Positions 48,837 to 60,149 of a DNA stretch of 64,000 nucleotides are shown in pieces. A program made the translations under genes and the position numbers. The notes below the pieces were generated by a model. That model did no database searches and was not told the DNA's origin. It saw only the letters and a program-made list of their open reading frames with translations. This DNA is from Hydra vulgaris (lineage: Eukaryota > Cnidaria > Hydrozoa > Anthoathecata > Hydridae), in the NCBI RefSeq assembly GCF_038396675.1, contig NC_088928.1, positions 11,802,501-11,866,500 of the forward strand, in the 5' to 3' direction. The first letter of the stretch is position 1, and the number at the start of each line of letters is the position of its first letter.

Positions 48837-49280
48837 AGTTGTATTTACATGTCTCGGTTAAACTAAAGGAGAATTTGAGTGTGCTTTACTAAAAAAACTC
48901 GAAAGGGCCGGTTTTAAAACGGAGGTAAGTAAATGGTGTTCTAATTCTTCCGTTTAGGTTCCGTATATTAACCGCTCCGAAAATTTTTTTAGTTAAAATT
49001 CCTCCGTTATCCAGCTCCGTTAACTATTTTTTGTGCTGCTTTTCTCATCATCTAAACGTTGCGATGCCAACAGACAATGATTTTGTTTAATAGATAAATC
49101 GCAGCCGGTGATTTTTTAAATAATGGTTGCTAAGTAATTTTTTAAATTTACTTAAAACACATTATAATACGAAAAATTCAAAAAGTTTGTATTTACTTAA
49201 CACTTAGTTTCATATTTTTTTAAATTTTATATTTATGCTTCTTCACTCTTAAAGATTGTCTCATAACTCATTTTTTTTTG
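48837..49280 (+). repeat. Interspersed repeat family, copy 2 (matches 34829-35265)
   Basis: Same family and orientation as 34829-35265. Anchors are ttttaaaacggagg at 48914, attaaccgctccg at 48967 and acttaacacttag at 49195. Confidence 0.75.
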
Positions 49281-49618
49281 ATTTTTGCAAACGTATTAAA
49301 ATATTAAAACCGAGTAATTAAATCGTGACACATTTCAAGAAATCTCAATCTTCTTTATTGCACTAAAGTGGAGGTTTTATTCTCTTAGTGTTTAAACTAT
49401 ATATAAACTCCAAAATAAGTAATGTCACTGTGTTCTTTCTGTTTAAAAAAATGACAAAAAATTATTTTACTTTTAAAATGAACTTTTCTTAGGCTAAAAG
49501 GAATCAAAAAATGTTATTTAACTTTTTACTTATAATATTTCGATATTTTCTAAAACCAAGAGAAAAATTAACATTATTTCAAAAACATCTAAAAATAACT
49601 CCTAAATAATGTTTAATA

Positions 49619-51077
49619 CAGTGGAGAAAATAGAATTAGCCTCACCATGTATCAATACAATATTTTGTAAATCTCTAAGCAAACTTGTGCGGTGCATCTT
49701 TCGTATCCACACTTATATAATTATTGTTAAAAACAAAAACTTTTTAGATTATAATATAGCATAATTAAATTGCGGTATATTTGATAAAACTAAAAAATGT
49801 ATAATACTTGATATTTGTGATAACAAATAGAATTAGCCTTATCAATAATTATTTTCAGTTTACTTGTATATTTTGATCTGGTGATACGCATTGGTGACTT
49901 TTTGTAATTAGACGCATTGGTTTTTTATTATTATTTGTAAGTTAAACAAAGACTGTGAACTCATGGCTTATAAAGTTTGTAACATTTGGTTTTTGATACC
50001 TAAATTTGAAATGGAACGTGGTTAGCGATTAACGAATGAAGTATTAGCAGTAATCAAAGCATGTAAAGATACAGACTTACCTAATCGGAAAATTACAAAG
50101 AAAATTAAAAGATCTACAAGAGTGGTTAATAATTACTTCAAGATAGCGTTAATTATGGAGCTTATAAGGAAAGTGGTGGCAAAAGTAAAATTAATAATAG
50201 TACTAAACTAGTTATTGTACGTCGTGCTGCTGCTCAGCATATGACTACATCTCAAATTCGTGTTGATTTACATTTACCTGTAACTGTTCAACGTGTGAGA
50301 CAAATCTTACATGAAGATCCAAACACAGTTCGGAAAAGTGTAAACCAAGACCAAAACTTGCTGTTCGTCATAAAGAAGTTAGATTACAATTTGCAAAAGA
50401 ACACATGTCTTCGCAGGAAGAGTGGCATCAAGTTCTCTTTAGTAATGAAAAAAAGTTTAATCTAAATGGTCTTGATGGCTATCAATATTACTGGCACGAT
50501 CTTCAAAAAGAAAAAAAAACTCGAATGAGTTGTAACTTTGGTGGTGGAACTGTTATGGTTTGGGGGGCTTTTTTCTTTGCTGGAAAACAACCATTGGCAT
50601 GTATTTCAACAAAAATAAACTCACTCACAAACTACATTGGTTTATTACAAATTAGTTTGCTTGATTATGGTGAAAAATTGATGGCTGAAAGTTTCACTTT
50701 TTAACAAGACAATGCTGCTATCCATAGCTCAAAGCTTACGAAAGCTTGATTTAGAGAGAAAATTATTCACGTAATGGAATAGCCCGCATGCAGTCCAGGT
50801 CTTAACCGATTGAAAATGGGAAATACTTTTTAGAAGGGTTTATGAAAATGGTAAGCAATATGAATCCGGATTGGAGCTGAAAACTCGTATCAGAGTAGCT
50901 TGGAATGAAATATCTATTGAAACTATCCAAAATCTTGTTATCAATATGTCAAGTCGCATATCTGAAGTCATTAAAAATTTAGGAAGAAATACTAAATATT
51001 AAAATGAGCGCAAAACAAAATATTTTTTGTATTTTCTTGTATATAACGTAAATGAGGCTAATTCTATTTTCTCCACA
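49619..51077 (+). mobile_element. Tc1/mariner element copy with about 22-bp inverted ends
   Basis: The left end (ca)gtggagaaaatagaattagcct begins at 49619 directly after a TA; the right end is the inverted aggctaattctattttctccac at 51055-51076. A second aatagaattagcctta lies inside the left end at about 49827, giving an inverted/direct-repeat arrangement known from some Tc1 relatives. The interior holds a broken transposase. The right flank does not show the expected TA immediately outside the repeat. Confidence 0.85.
50020..51000 (+). pseudogene. Tc1/mariner transposase, broken; catalytic Asp changed
   Basis: The N-terminal HTH segment (LTNEVLAVIKACKDTDLPNR, then KITKKIKRSTRVVNNYF) spans about 50030-50140 with frameshifts. 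SQIRVDLHLPVTVQRVRQIL follows at 50250. The catalytic part in another frame from 50405 is EEWHQVLFSNEKKFNLNG, YQYYWHDLQKE and GGGTVMVWGAFFF, then QDNAAIHSSKL after a stop at 50704, and ACSPGLNRLKMG. In the family the first catalytic motif is FSDEKKF; here it reads FSNEKKF, so the first Asp is replaced by Asn. The second Asp (QDNAA) remains. Nonfunctional. Confidence 0.85.
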
Positions 51078-51982
<905 letters not shown>

Positions 51983-51983
51983 G

Positions 51984-52068
51984 TCTTCTATATGCTGATG
52001 ATATTGTCATATACACCATAATCAAAGATCTCCAGAATTTACTTGACATGGCTCTAGTCAAGCTTTGA
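51984..52068 (+). pseudogene. RT motif C fragment (YADD box)
   Basis: The plus-strand frame LLYADDIVIYTIIKDLQNLL, then DMALVKL and stop, is the catalytic YADD motif and following helix of a LINE-type RT. Only about 28 codons remain, cut on the left by the (TA)n array. It is not from the same LINE as its neighbours as far as can be judged. Confidence 0.6.
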
Positions 52069-52464
52069 AATACATATATAATAAATAACATTATTCTTAA
52101 AAAGTTTAGCTTAATTAGATTTTATCTCATTAGCCAATTAGGCTAATAAGATAAACTTTATCACATGATTATCAGTTACTGTAATTTTTTCAAAAAGATT
52201 TGCTTTGTGATATATATTTCTATTTTATCCATATAAGAATGCATTTGATCTAAATTTAAAGTATCAATAATGGGCCAGTGCTCGCAAGCCATTAGTGAAA
52301 CATGGCGCTTATTTACATCTGTGGTAATTTGTAAGTAACAACTCTTCCCATTGTTATTGTTGCAAAGCATTGAGAACCTTACAATTCTTGAAATCTGACA
52401 TTCATTCAAAAACTATTTACAATAAAATGTATCTTGATTATCTTGGGACTAAGTAAATAAATTT

Positions 52465-52466
<2 letters not shown>
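52069..52466. other. Non-coding stretch
   Basis: Contains a 14-bp-stem imperfect hairpin (52122-52154). The frame at 52176-52409 has no family features. Confidence 0.3.

Positions 52467-52551
<85 letters not shown>
52467..52551. repeat. (TA)n microsatellite
   Basis: About 85 bases of TA dinucleotides. Confidence 0.97.
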
Positions 52552-52554
<3 letters not shown>

Positions 52555-52859
52555 AGTTTGATTATTTGAAAAAATACAACTTTGTGATAAAACTTAAAGT
52601 TTCATGCCCTTTGGCAATCATCAACCATATTTTATTCTTTAAATTAAGAAAAATCCGTTAAAAAATACAAAATACAGAAGTTGACAGAAAAAGCATAACA
52701 AAGCAATGTAATGAGTTCTGACGTCAAAACAAACAATTTTTAATTAATTAGAAAATTGATCAATCACCCGTATCGAATAGGGCGAGAAAAAATTTTCACT
52801 TTTTTTGTTTAGCAAATTTTTTTTTTGGAAAATAGAATTTCATATTTTTCGTTTTTGCA

Positions 52860-54334
52860 TAGTTTGAAGACCTTCGTGGTTGGGTTGTAAGCATTGTATT
52901 GCTTAATTATTTCCATTTAACAACTGGGTTTAAGTTGGCATCTTTTAATTTCCAAAATTCTTTTGATAATTCGGTGTCGTTTTTGTATTTTAGAATGTTA
53001 AATGATTTTATATGGTTGGCATATCTAATTTTGAATAGTGTTTCACTTATACCGATGTAGGATTTGTTGACAGGAGTGTTAGTAGGATTATTGGAACTTA
53101 TATTGGCTTGGTATACAATGTCCTTTGTTAAGCATTGGTTCGATAATAGGCAGGTATTTTTATTAAGGCAATTAAAGTTGGTTTTAGGTGGAATTTTTTA
53201 GTTGTTCATAATTTGTTAATTGTGTGCGTTTAAAAAAGACTTCATATTCGGCATATAGCAATAACTTATTTTTATCGTGTTTCTGTTAAAAATTTTGTGG
53301 AGCCTATGATTTATTGGGAAGTGCTTGTTGATCAAGGTTTGAAAGCTTTTTCCTATATTAGTGCTAACATTTTTGCTAAAAGGAAGATTAAACCATGTGA
53401 CGTTGCGTTTACGGTTTTTGGTATGAGGTAAATTTAAATTAGGGTGATATGAAAGTTTGTAATTAAAACCGGATCTTAATAGCGCGTCATTGTACATAGG
53501 AGTAGATCTTTGGAAAATTTCTTCACTTGACGAATTTGCAGACAATCTTATCTCAATTAAATGCGGAAGCTGCTTTAAAATTATAGGCGGTGGTTTGAAT
53601 CAGCATAAATATAATTCAAAGAATTTCCATGCTTTGAGTATGGTTGGAAAGTATGGTCATTGAGATTTAATGTAACGTCAAAGTAATTTATAATTTTCAT
53701 ATTGCACTGTATTGATATTGTGAGTTCGTTTTTTTTTAGATATTTCAGCAAAATGTTTTTTGATTTTTTCCATTTGGGGGCCACTCATTTTTTTTTAAAT
53801 TGCTAAACCATAATTGCGTTATAATCCGAAATCATTTTTATTATAAAATTGTGCAATATGAAACAAAAGATAAATTCCCTTAAGTTCACAAACTTCAGCA
53901 CCGTCAAATGATCCCATTTAAACATCAAATAAACCGCTTGATTTTTTAATCCAAACTTGATCATCATTAAATAATAATAATTTTCTTGCGTGATAGATCA
54001 ATGTTTTATGATTAGGGTCAATGTTTAGATGCTGCTCGGCAAAATGAATAGCGTTATTAGGAAGTTTTTCTGTTATCAAAGGGTAAAAATCAACAATATC
54101 AAAATTTAGAAATTTATAAAGGCGTTTATCACTGATGCAATTAAACCAGTTTGTGGTATCTTGGATTTTTTTCCACTGATTGAGATGAAGTTTCTTTGCA
54201 AGTTCAGAGTTTATATTGGAATGTATAACTTTATTAATTCTGCCGATTTCATTTTTGGCAGGGTTTAATAAACGGACAGTTAGATTATCAGGGGTGGGTT
54301 TAGGGTTCGGCTTGTTAGGCGCGTCGACTAACAT
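52860..54334 (-). pseudogene. Penelope-like retroelement: RT plus C-terminal GIY-YIG-like domain, decayed
   Basis: Minus-strand order: NLTVRLLNPAKNEIGRINKV (about 54280) and QWKKIQDTTNWFNCI; RT motif A FLNFDIVDFYPLITEKL (about 54105); a motif-B-like FDV.MGSFDGAEVCEL across a stop (53925-53890); the catalytic motif region near 53840, reading GL*RNYGLAI where the family has an RDDG-type box. Then thumb-like TISIQCNMKIINYFDVTLNL, LHKIFNRNTIKISYCYMPN, and a C-terminal KSYIGISETLFKIRYANH followed by TELSKEFWKLK (about 53070-52950), which resembles a GIY-YIG nuclease. Several frameshifts and the lost Asp pair show it is dead. The clade is uncertain. Confidence 0.6.
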
Positions 54335-54527
54335 CTTTTTTAAGAAACACTTTTTAATTAAAAAGCTTTTTATTTAAAAAAAAATACTTTCTTCAATTTT
54401 ATTTTGTGATTTTTTGAATGTAAATTAGCGATATCTAAGGAATTTTTATAAGTATAAAGTTCTTATCTTATTTTTCACCGGATTCCAAATTTAAGAAATA
54501 TTTGGAAAGTGGATTCTAATTTTATTA

Positions 54528-54592
54528 TCGGTAGCGTAATTTCGGACCATATTAGGCGCGCCTAACCTGACCCGTTTATTTGGCTGACGAGA
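54528..54592. repeat. Inverted-repeat unit, left member
   Basis: atcggtagcgtaatttcgga, then attaggcg and cctaacctgacccgtttatt. The reverse complement of 58972-59056 aligns across the whole unit (ccggcaacgcaacttcaggt, gttaggc, gcctaacttggcccgtttat). The pair brackets about 4.4 kb that includes the LINE copy at 55.4-58.0 kb. Confidence 0.65.
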
Positions 54593-54609
54593 TTTTAAAA
54601 TGATATAAA

Positions 54610-55345
54610 TAGAGATGTTCGGACTGATTGACGTTTTTCTGTTCGCCCGTGTTCGTACGGTCCGAACCACCGAACCGGTCGAACACGAGCAACAATAATT
54701 TTGTCAAACAACCCGGACAACTCGGACACCCTAAACATCGGACAGAAAAACTAATGTCGAACCGAACACCGATCGATCACCGAACAGTCATTGAACTAAA
54801 AATCTCAAGCGCGGTCGGACGTCGAACATGCAAAAAAATGAAAAATATAAAATGACACACGAATATGGTAATTTACGAATATGGTATGCACTCTCTAGCA
54901 TTTATGTAAAATATCTCTTCTCTTCCCTCAGAACTACAACGGCCTGATGTGTTCCAAATAAGTGGTGGAACTTTAATAGCTTCCACTGCGAAAAATTAGC
55001 AAAAGACTTCAAATAATTTAAAGCTGTGGTGAATAATTTGGATTAAAATGGAATAAATTCAAGAGAGATAATAATTCTGAACAAGTCGTACAACCGAACA
55101 GTCGAACACTTTCGGAAAAGTCAATCAATTTTAATCAATTTGGCCCAGAAATGCCGGCCCGGTCGGACGCCGAACATGGCGGCCATAAAAAAGTTGGACA
55201 TCGGACAAAACATTCTTCAATCAGAACCGAACATTTCGATCACGGACATCGTTGAAAATTTTTCAATTTAAACCGATCAATCATCTTGTAAAATTTTTTT
55301 GACTCGGTTGCACATCGGACACAATTTGGCCCATGTCCGACCATC
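54610..55345. other. CpG-rich patch with repeated CGGAC/CGAAC motifs
   Basis: Strikingly different from the AT-rich context: tcggac, ccgaac and cgaaca recur dozens of times in both orientations. A longer direct repeat cggtcggacg(t/c)cgaacatg appears at about 54812 and 55159. The interval 54880-55080 inside it is ordinary AT-rich sequence. It lies directly upstream of a truncated LINE. No coding sequence is convincing; the frame at 54628-54855 is repeat-derived. It may be the end of an unknown element or a promoter region. Confidence 0.5.
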
Positions 55346-55760
55346 TCGTTCAGGGTCGTTGAAAATAACGAAGAAAAGAATTGGGAAATCACAAAAAAAA
55401 AAGGTAAAGCAACTATTTAAAGATAATCTTGGTATTGAAAAAGATATTATAATTGATCGGGCTCATCGAGTGGGAGTAGCTAATGATAAACGAGAGCGAA
55501 CAATTGTCTTGAAGCTCCGGGATTACGAGGACAAAAAAACAATTTTGGAAAGAGCAACAAAATTAAAAGGAACTAATATCTTTCTAAACGAAGATTTTAG
55601 TTTTACCACGCGAAAAATTCGAAAGGAACTTTTTGATCAGGCGAAGATACATCGTCAAAATGGCTATTTTGCAAAAGTTGTTTACAACAAACTTATTGTT
55701 CACGAATTTCGAGAAAACACCCGCAACTCAGATGTTATTCCGACATGCGTAAACGAGTAA
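55299..55760 (+). pseudogene. LINE ORF1 C-terminal part
   Basis: The frame opens at 55299, but family-like sequence starts only about 55395 (KKVKQLFKDNLGIEKDIIID). It continues with RAHRVG, RERTIVLKLRDYEDKKTIL, NIFLNEDFSFTTRKIRKELF and a stop at 55758-55760. This is the RNA-binding and C-terminal region of an L1-type ORF1 protein. The coiled-coil N-terminus is absent, so the copy is truncated within ORF1, where it meets the CpG-rich patch. Confidence 0.7.
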
Positions 55761-55822
55761 GCGTTTTGAGTATTTTAGTTTTTAATTATATTAAATATTT
55801 TTAAATTATACATCTTTAAAAA

Positions 55823-56377
55823 ATGGCAGCGCTTTTTCCACAGAAATTAGATTTTCACAATTTAAATTTAGACTTTTTTGAGGACAACTTTATAAATAAC
55901 CTATCCGAAGAAAATATAAATATTTTTCAAGAAACTCAAATGAACTTAATTAACACACCGTATATTGATCCTTTTGAATTTAAAGTAATAGCAGATGATG
56001 GCTCATTTTCTGTATTACACATAAACATTAGAAGCATGCAGCAAAATTTTGATAAACTTAAAGAATTTTTAAATATTTTAAACTACACGTTTGACATCAT
56101 ATCTATTTCAGAGACTTGGCATGATACAGAAAGTTCTCTTGAATTAAATTCTAATTATATATTACCATTTTATAAACTAATAAGTCAATCAAGAGGAAAT
56201 GGGAAAAAAGGAGGAGGATCAGGAATTTATGTCTTAGAAAAGTATGCTTTCAAGATAAAAAATATACTATGCTTTTCAAATGATAATTATGAAAGCCTTT
56301 TCATTGAAATTATTAATAAAAAATACCGAAACATTTTAGTTGGATGTGTTTATCGTCCACCGAGTGGAAAAATATAA
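55823..56377 (+). pseudogene. LINE ORF2 endonuclease (APE-like), first part
   Basis: 184 codons starting MAALFPQKLDFHNLNLDFFE. APE-like motifs are VLHINIRSMQQNFDKL, ISISETWHD (catalytic Glu), GGGSGIYV and ILVGCVYRPPSG, then a stop at 56375. The following frame (TIKI..TLYITDDINLEK to 56466, then 56467-56730 with SDHFPIFIKI) is the rest of the endonuclease, including the terminal SDH motif. The usual GDFN motif reads DDIN. The 63-base gap between ORF1 and ORF2 is typical for these LINEs. Confidence 0.8.
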
Positions 56378-56722
56378 AATTTCGAAACTTTTATCAAAAA
56401 TACGATTACGAAAATAAATAAAGAAAATAAGACATTATATATAACTGATGACATAAACCTTGAAAAATGAAATCTTTTTTTGATATGCTTTTTAAATTTA
56501 ATGTCTTGTCAACTATTAATAAACCAACGCGAGTAACAAAAACCTCTGCAACAGCAATAGACAATATTTTTATCAATAATTATTTTGAAACGACATTTGA
56601 AACCGGTATATTTTTGACAGATATTAGCGATCATTTCCCGATATTCATAAAAATAAAAAACTTTAAATCTATGTCTGATTGTCATTCAAAAATTATACAT
56701 TTAAAAAAAACGAAATTTAAAA

Positions 56723-57340
56723 TTGAGTAACACTAATAAATTAACAAGTAGACTAAAACAAGAAACATGGAACAACGTATATAAATGTAAAGATACTAAT
56801 GAAGCTTACAATGCCTTTTTAAGTACATTTTTGGAGTACTTTAATGAAACCTGTCCAAAAGAGATAATAACAACTAAGTCAAAAGCAATTGCTAATCCGT
56901 GGATGGATAAATCGTTATTAAAGTGCTCAAAAAAGAAGCAAAAACTTTACAATAAATTTTTGAAAAATAGAAACAATGATAATGAAAAAAATTACAAAAA
57001 TTATAATTTTTTTTACCAAGATCTCATTAAAAATGCAAAAAAAAAATATTACAGTAATCTAATTAACAAATGCAAATTTAATAGCTAAAAAACATGGTCC
57101 ATCATTAATCTCATAATGGGAAGAGAAAAACTAAATTTACCTTCTCTTCCTAAACGAATTGTTATTGAAAATAACGATATATTTTGTCAAAAACTAATTT
57201 CAGAAGAATTCAATAAATATTTTACAAATATTGGTCCAAATCTTGTAAATAAAATTGTACCAACATCTGTATCATTTAAAACCTATCTTAAAACCACGAA
57301 TAACGTTACCATGCTTGATTATGAATTCGGCTATGAATAA
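56723..57340 (+). pseudogene. LINE ORF2 linker region, in pieces
   Basis: Two consecutive frames (56723-57088 and 57116-57340) carry the segment between endonuclease and RT: NPWMDKSLLKCSKKKQKLYN, YYSNLINKCK, then SEEFNKYFTNIGPNLVNKI. Stops at 57086 and 57338 interrupt it. The equivalent segment on the minus strand at 23.6-23.2 kb reads similarly (RHGLLR, NKYFVSVG). Confidence 0.75.
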
Positions 57341-57964
57341 TTAGAGGCAGCCTTTGCCTCCTTAAAAAAAAAAAAGGCTCCAGGATTTGATGAGATATCT
57401 AGTGATATAGTTATTGCAAACAAACACAGTCTTAATAGACCCCTGATTCATATACTTAAGCTTTTATTTTCATTAAATTCTGGGATATTTCCGGATGTAC
57501 TTAAATTGGCAAAAGTAATTCCATTATATAAATATAATGATCATTCTGACATTACAAACTACAGGCCTATATCAATACTTTCTGTATTTTCAAAACTCTT
57601 CGAACGTGAAGTTTATAATAGAATCTATGATTACTTCATTAAAAACAATTTTTTTTACCCAAATCAGTTTGGATTTCAAAAAAATCTCTCTACAGAGCAT
57701 GCAATCATTGAAATAGTAAATCAAATAACTAATAGTTTTGAAAATAATAATTTTACTTTAGGAGTGTTTCTTGATTTATCAAAAGCATTCGATACAGTGG
57801 ACCATTGCATTCTCTTAGATAAATTAAGGCATTACGGAATAATAAATAAAACTTATTATTGGATTAAAAGCTATCTTACAAACAGAAAACAATATGTAAA
57901 TAATGTCCAATCTGGAGTATTAAATGTCATATGTGGAGTCCCGCAAGGATCGATTCTTGGTCCG
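57341..57964 (+). pseudogene. LINE RT, fingers to motif B
   Basis: After a stop at 57338 the sequence continues [20 protein letters not shown], then [49 protein letters not shown], motif [25 protein letters not shown] and motif [12 protein letters not shown]. The match ends at 57964, in the next codon; what follows to the stop at 58030 is unrelated. Without the YADD box it cannot act as a polymerase. Confidence 0.85.
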
Positions 57965-58900
57965 ATAAATTTAGAATATCTGATGCTGCAGATAAAATAT
58001 TTTAAGATTAAACATAAGTTTATATTTTAGGAGAGAACCAATTGTTCTGTAGTAACACTGAACTTGTTTAAAACACACAGTTGAAAAAGCAGGAATGCAA
58101 AGAAAAACCAGACCATACGAATTCTTGACATATATGTAATGCTTCTTCCTTAACAAGATCTTTTAGTTTTCTTGAGTCTACAGAATATGAGGACACAGAC
58201 ACTGCTAACAAATTATCTATTGATGAAAACTCATTTGGATACTTTAAGCACAAGCCGACAAACGATGGACGATTACTGTAAAATGAGGGATTAAAATATA
58301 AATCAATTGCTGTCAGAATTCTTAAATCCATTACCAAACTATTATCACCACTCAGACAAATAGAAAACGAACTAAACAGATAATTACCAATCCAAATTTT
58401 TTATAATTTTAATCCAAATTTTTTATAAAGCAATTTTAAGTCAAATTTATTATTATTTTACTGTAATTATTATTGTTATTATCATTATTATTGTTTTTAT
58501 CATTATTATTATTACTATTGTTGTAGTTGATATAAAGAATGGGTTTTTGCTATTATTTTTTCTTTTACTTTTTGAAATAAATAGAGAAATGCTTACTTCA
58601 ACGCCATAGTTTTCCTTGAGTTCTGCGGAATGCCGACAGAACTCGACAGAAATATTTCTCTTTATTGACTTTGAACAGTCAATAAGTCATAAAGATCTGG
58701 TTTGTGAAGGAAATTAAACTTTAACGACAATTCGGAATAAACATAGATTCGTAGATTTTCAATACAACCGTTCTCAATCAATTTTCTTACAGACTGTAAA
58801 GAAATGCAAGACATGCTAAGAAAATGTTTTAATTTAGTCAGTTGAATCCATCGATTAATTTAACTTACTAACTATTAACTAACGATTAAATTAACTTGGG
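57965..58900. other. Unassigned stretch after the LINE break
   Basis: 57965-58350 is less AT-rich and could be part of another decayed coding element, but neither strand gives family motifs I recognise. 58440-58530 is (ATT)n-rich. Then mixed sequence. Confidence 0.35.
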
Positions 58901-58904
58901 CCTA

Positions 58905-59056
58905 CCTTGGCCTGAAGTTACGCTACCGAACGATGAAAAAAACCACTAGTTAAATGAACTTAATAATTATTTGGATTCTCGTTTGCCGAATAAACGGGCC
59001 AAGTTAGGCACAAAAAATGTTTTGCCTAACTTGACCTGAAGTTGCGTTGCCGGAGG
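58905..59056. repeat. Inverted-repeat unit, right member, partly duplicated
   Basis: 58972-59056 is the inverted counterpart of 54528-54592. A second partial unit at 58905-58945 (cctgaagttacgctaccgaa) is a direct repeat of 59035-59058 (cctgaagttgcgttgccgga). Confidence 0.65.
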
Positions 59057-59097
59057 ATTAAATGGAAAACATTTAATAAGAATTTATATCTAGAGAC

Positions 59098-59990
59098 TTT
59101 TTTTTTTTTTTTTTTTCTTTCTCTGTTTTAATATAATATAAGATTTTACAACTTCGTAATATAAAATTTCAATAAATAAAATAAGTAAAACAGATAGGGG
59201 CTCAAAGAAGACGAGGATGACAGTACGTTATCGCAATCTTTTCATAGAGCCCCTATAACAAGATTTCAAAAAAATATCGTAATATGTTACAATATGCGTA
59301 ATAAAATTTCAATAAAATATCGTGATAAAACGCGTAATTCGCTAATAAAATTGATAAGCAACCAACAAAAGTAGAAATAAGACAAAAACAGATTTATGAG
59401 AAATTATTCAAAGTATCATTAACCAAAAACGTTTTTTATATATTTAAAAAATTTCTTTTTTTGTTAAAAACTTGAATGAACTTAACGAATTTACATAACC
59501 TTTGAACCCTTTTTGAAAAGTATTCCATACTTTTGGACCTCGATATAGAATGCTGTACTCTGAATACTTGTTTATTATCCGAAGCAGTTTATATGTGTTG
59601 GACATATTCGCTCTAAGATTATAGCTATCATTTTTATTTATTTTAAACTTGTTATTATAGCTTATAGGAGAGATATTGTGATTATAACGATACATGAAAA
59701 TTAAATGCTGGTAGATATTTATTTCAAACACATTCATCATTTTCATATCTTTCATTAAGGGCTTAGCGTGTTCACGCCTATTTTTTGAGTAAATGATTCT
59801 GCAGGCATGTTTTTGTAGACTATAAATTTTTTTAATCTTTGCCGCTTGAGTACTTGCCATGAAATGTTTGCATAGCTGATGAAGCTATGAATTAGTCCAA
59901 AGTAGATTAATTTAAGACTTTTTTTATTGACGTAGGAGCGAACTCGATGCATCAAACCTATTATTTTGATGACAACACAATCATTATGTA
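59098..59990 (-). mobile_element. 5'-truncated LINE 3' end with poly(A) tail
   Basis: Minus strand: the coding end (about 59990-59444) is followed by a 3' UTR with a ggggctc/gagcccc stem (59198-59254) and ends in a run of about 19 A (T on plus, 59098-59116). This is the normal result of target-primed insertion with 5' truncation. It faces the LINE copy at 55.4-58.0 kb; their arrangement does not fit twin priming, so they are separate insertions. Confidence 0.75.
59444..59955 (-). pseudogene. LINE RT C-terminal domain
   Basis: Two overlapping minus-strand frames join the domain: LKLIYFGLIHSFISYANISW (59920-59860), then KIKKIYSLQKHACRIIYSKN, HAKPLMKDMKMMNVFEINIY, NISPISYNNKFKI and LYRGPKVWNTF. 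One frameshift near 59860 separates them. The related domain at 21746-22165 has the same order of motifs. Confidence 0.8.
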
Positions 59991-60149
59991 CCTTTAGTTT
60001 TTGTTCCAGGTGAGAAATGCTTGAAGCGTAAATTTGTATGTAAAAAAGGTAGTAATTGTGCTAAACAATTAACAATTACTATGTTTACAGATAAATACAA
60101 CACCAATCAAGAACCACCTATTTCTACCATTGCTGATAAATCTTTATTT

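Larger units (their letters stand above)
55390..57964 (+). mobile_element. LINE copy (CR1/L2-like): ORF1 C-terminus, endonuclease, RT cut before the catalytic box
   Basis: Plus-strand order: ORF1 C-terminal part to 55760; endonuclease from 55823; linker; RT to 57964, where it ends abruptly after VPQGSILGP (motif B). The catalytic YADD box, thumb and 3' UTR are missing, so a deletion or rearrangement removed the 3' half. ORF2 is interrupted by a stop at 56375, a shift near 56465, a stop near 56730, and stops at 57086 and 57338. Its ORF1 and linker are close to those of the minus-strand LINE at 21.3-24.4 kb. Confidence 0.8.

Noticed and set aside
55390..59990. Single LINE inverted by twin priming
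   Set aside because: Twin priming gives the inverted 5' part upstream of the sense 3' part; here a plus-strand 5' part is followed by a minus-strand 3' part, so they are separate insertions.
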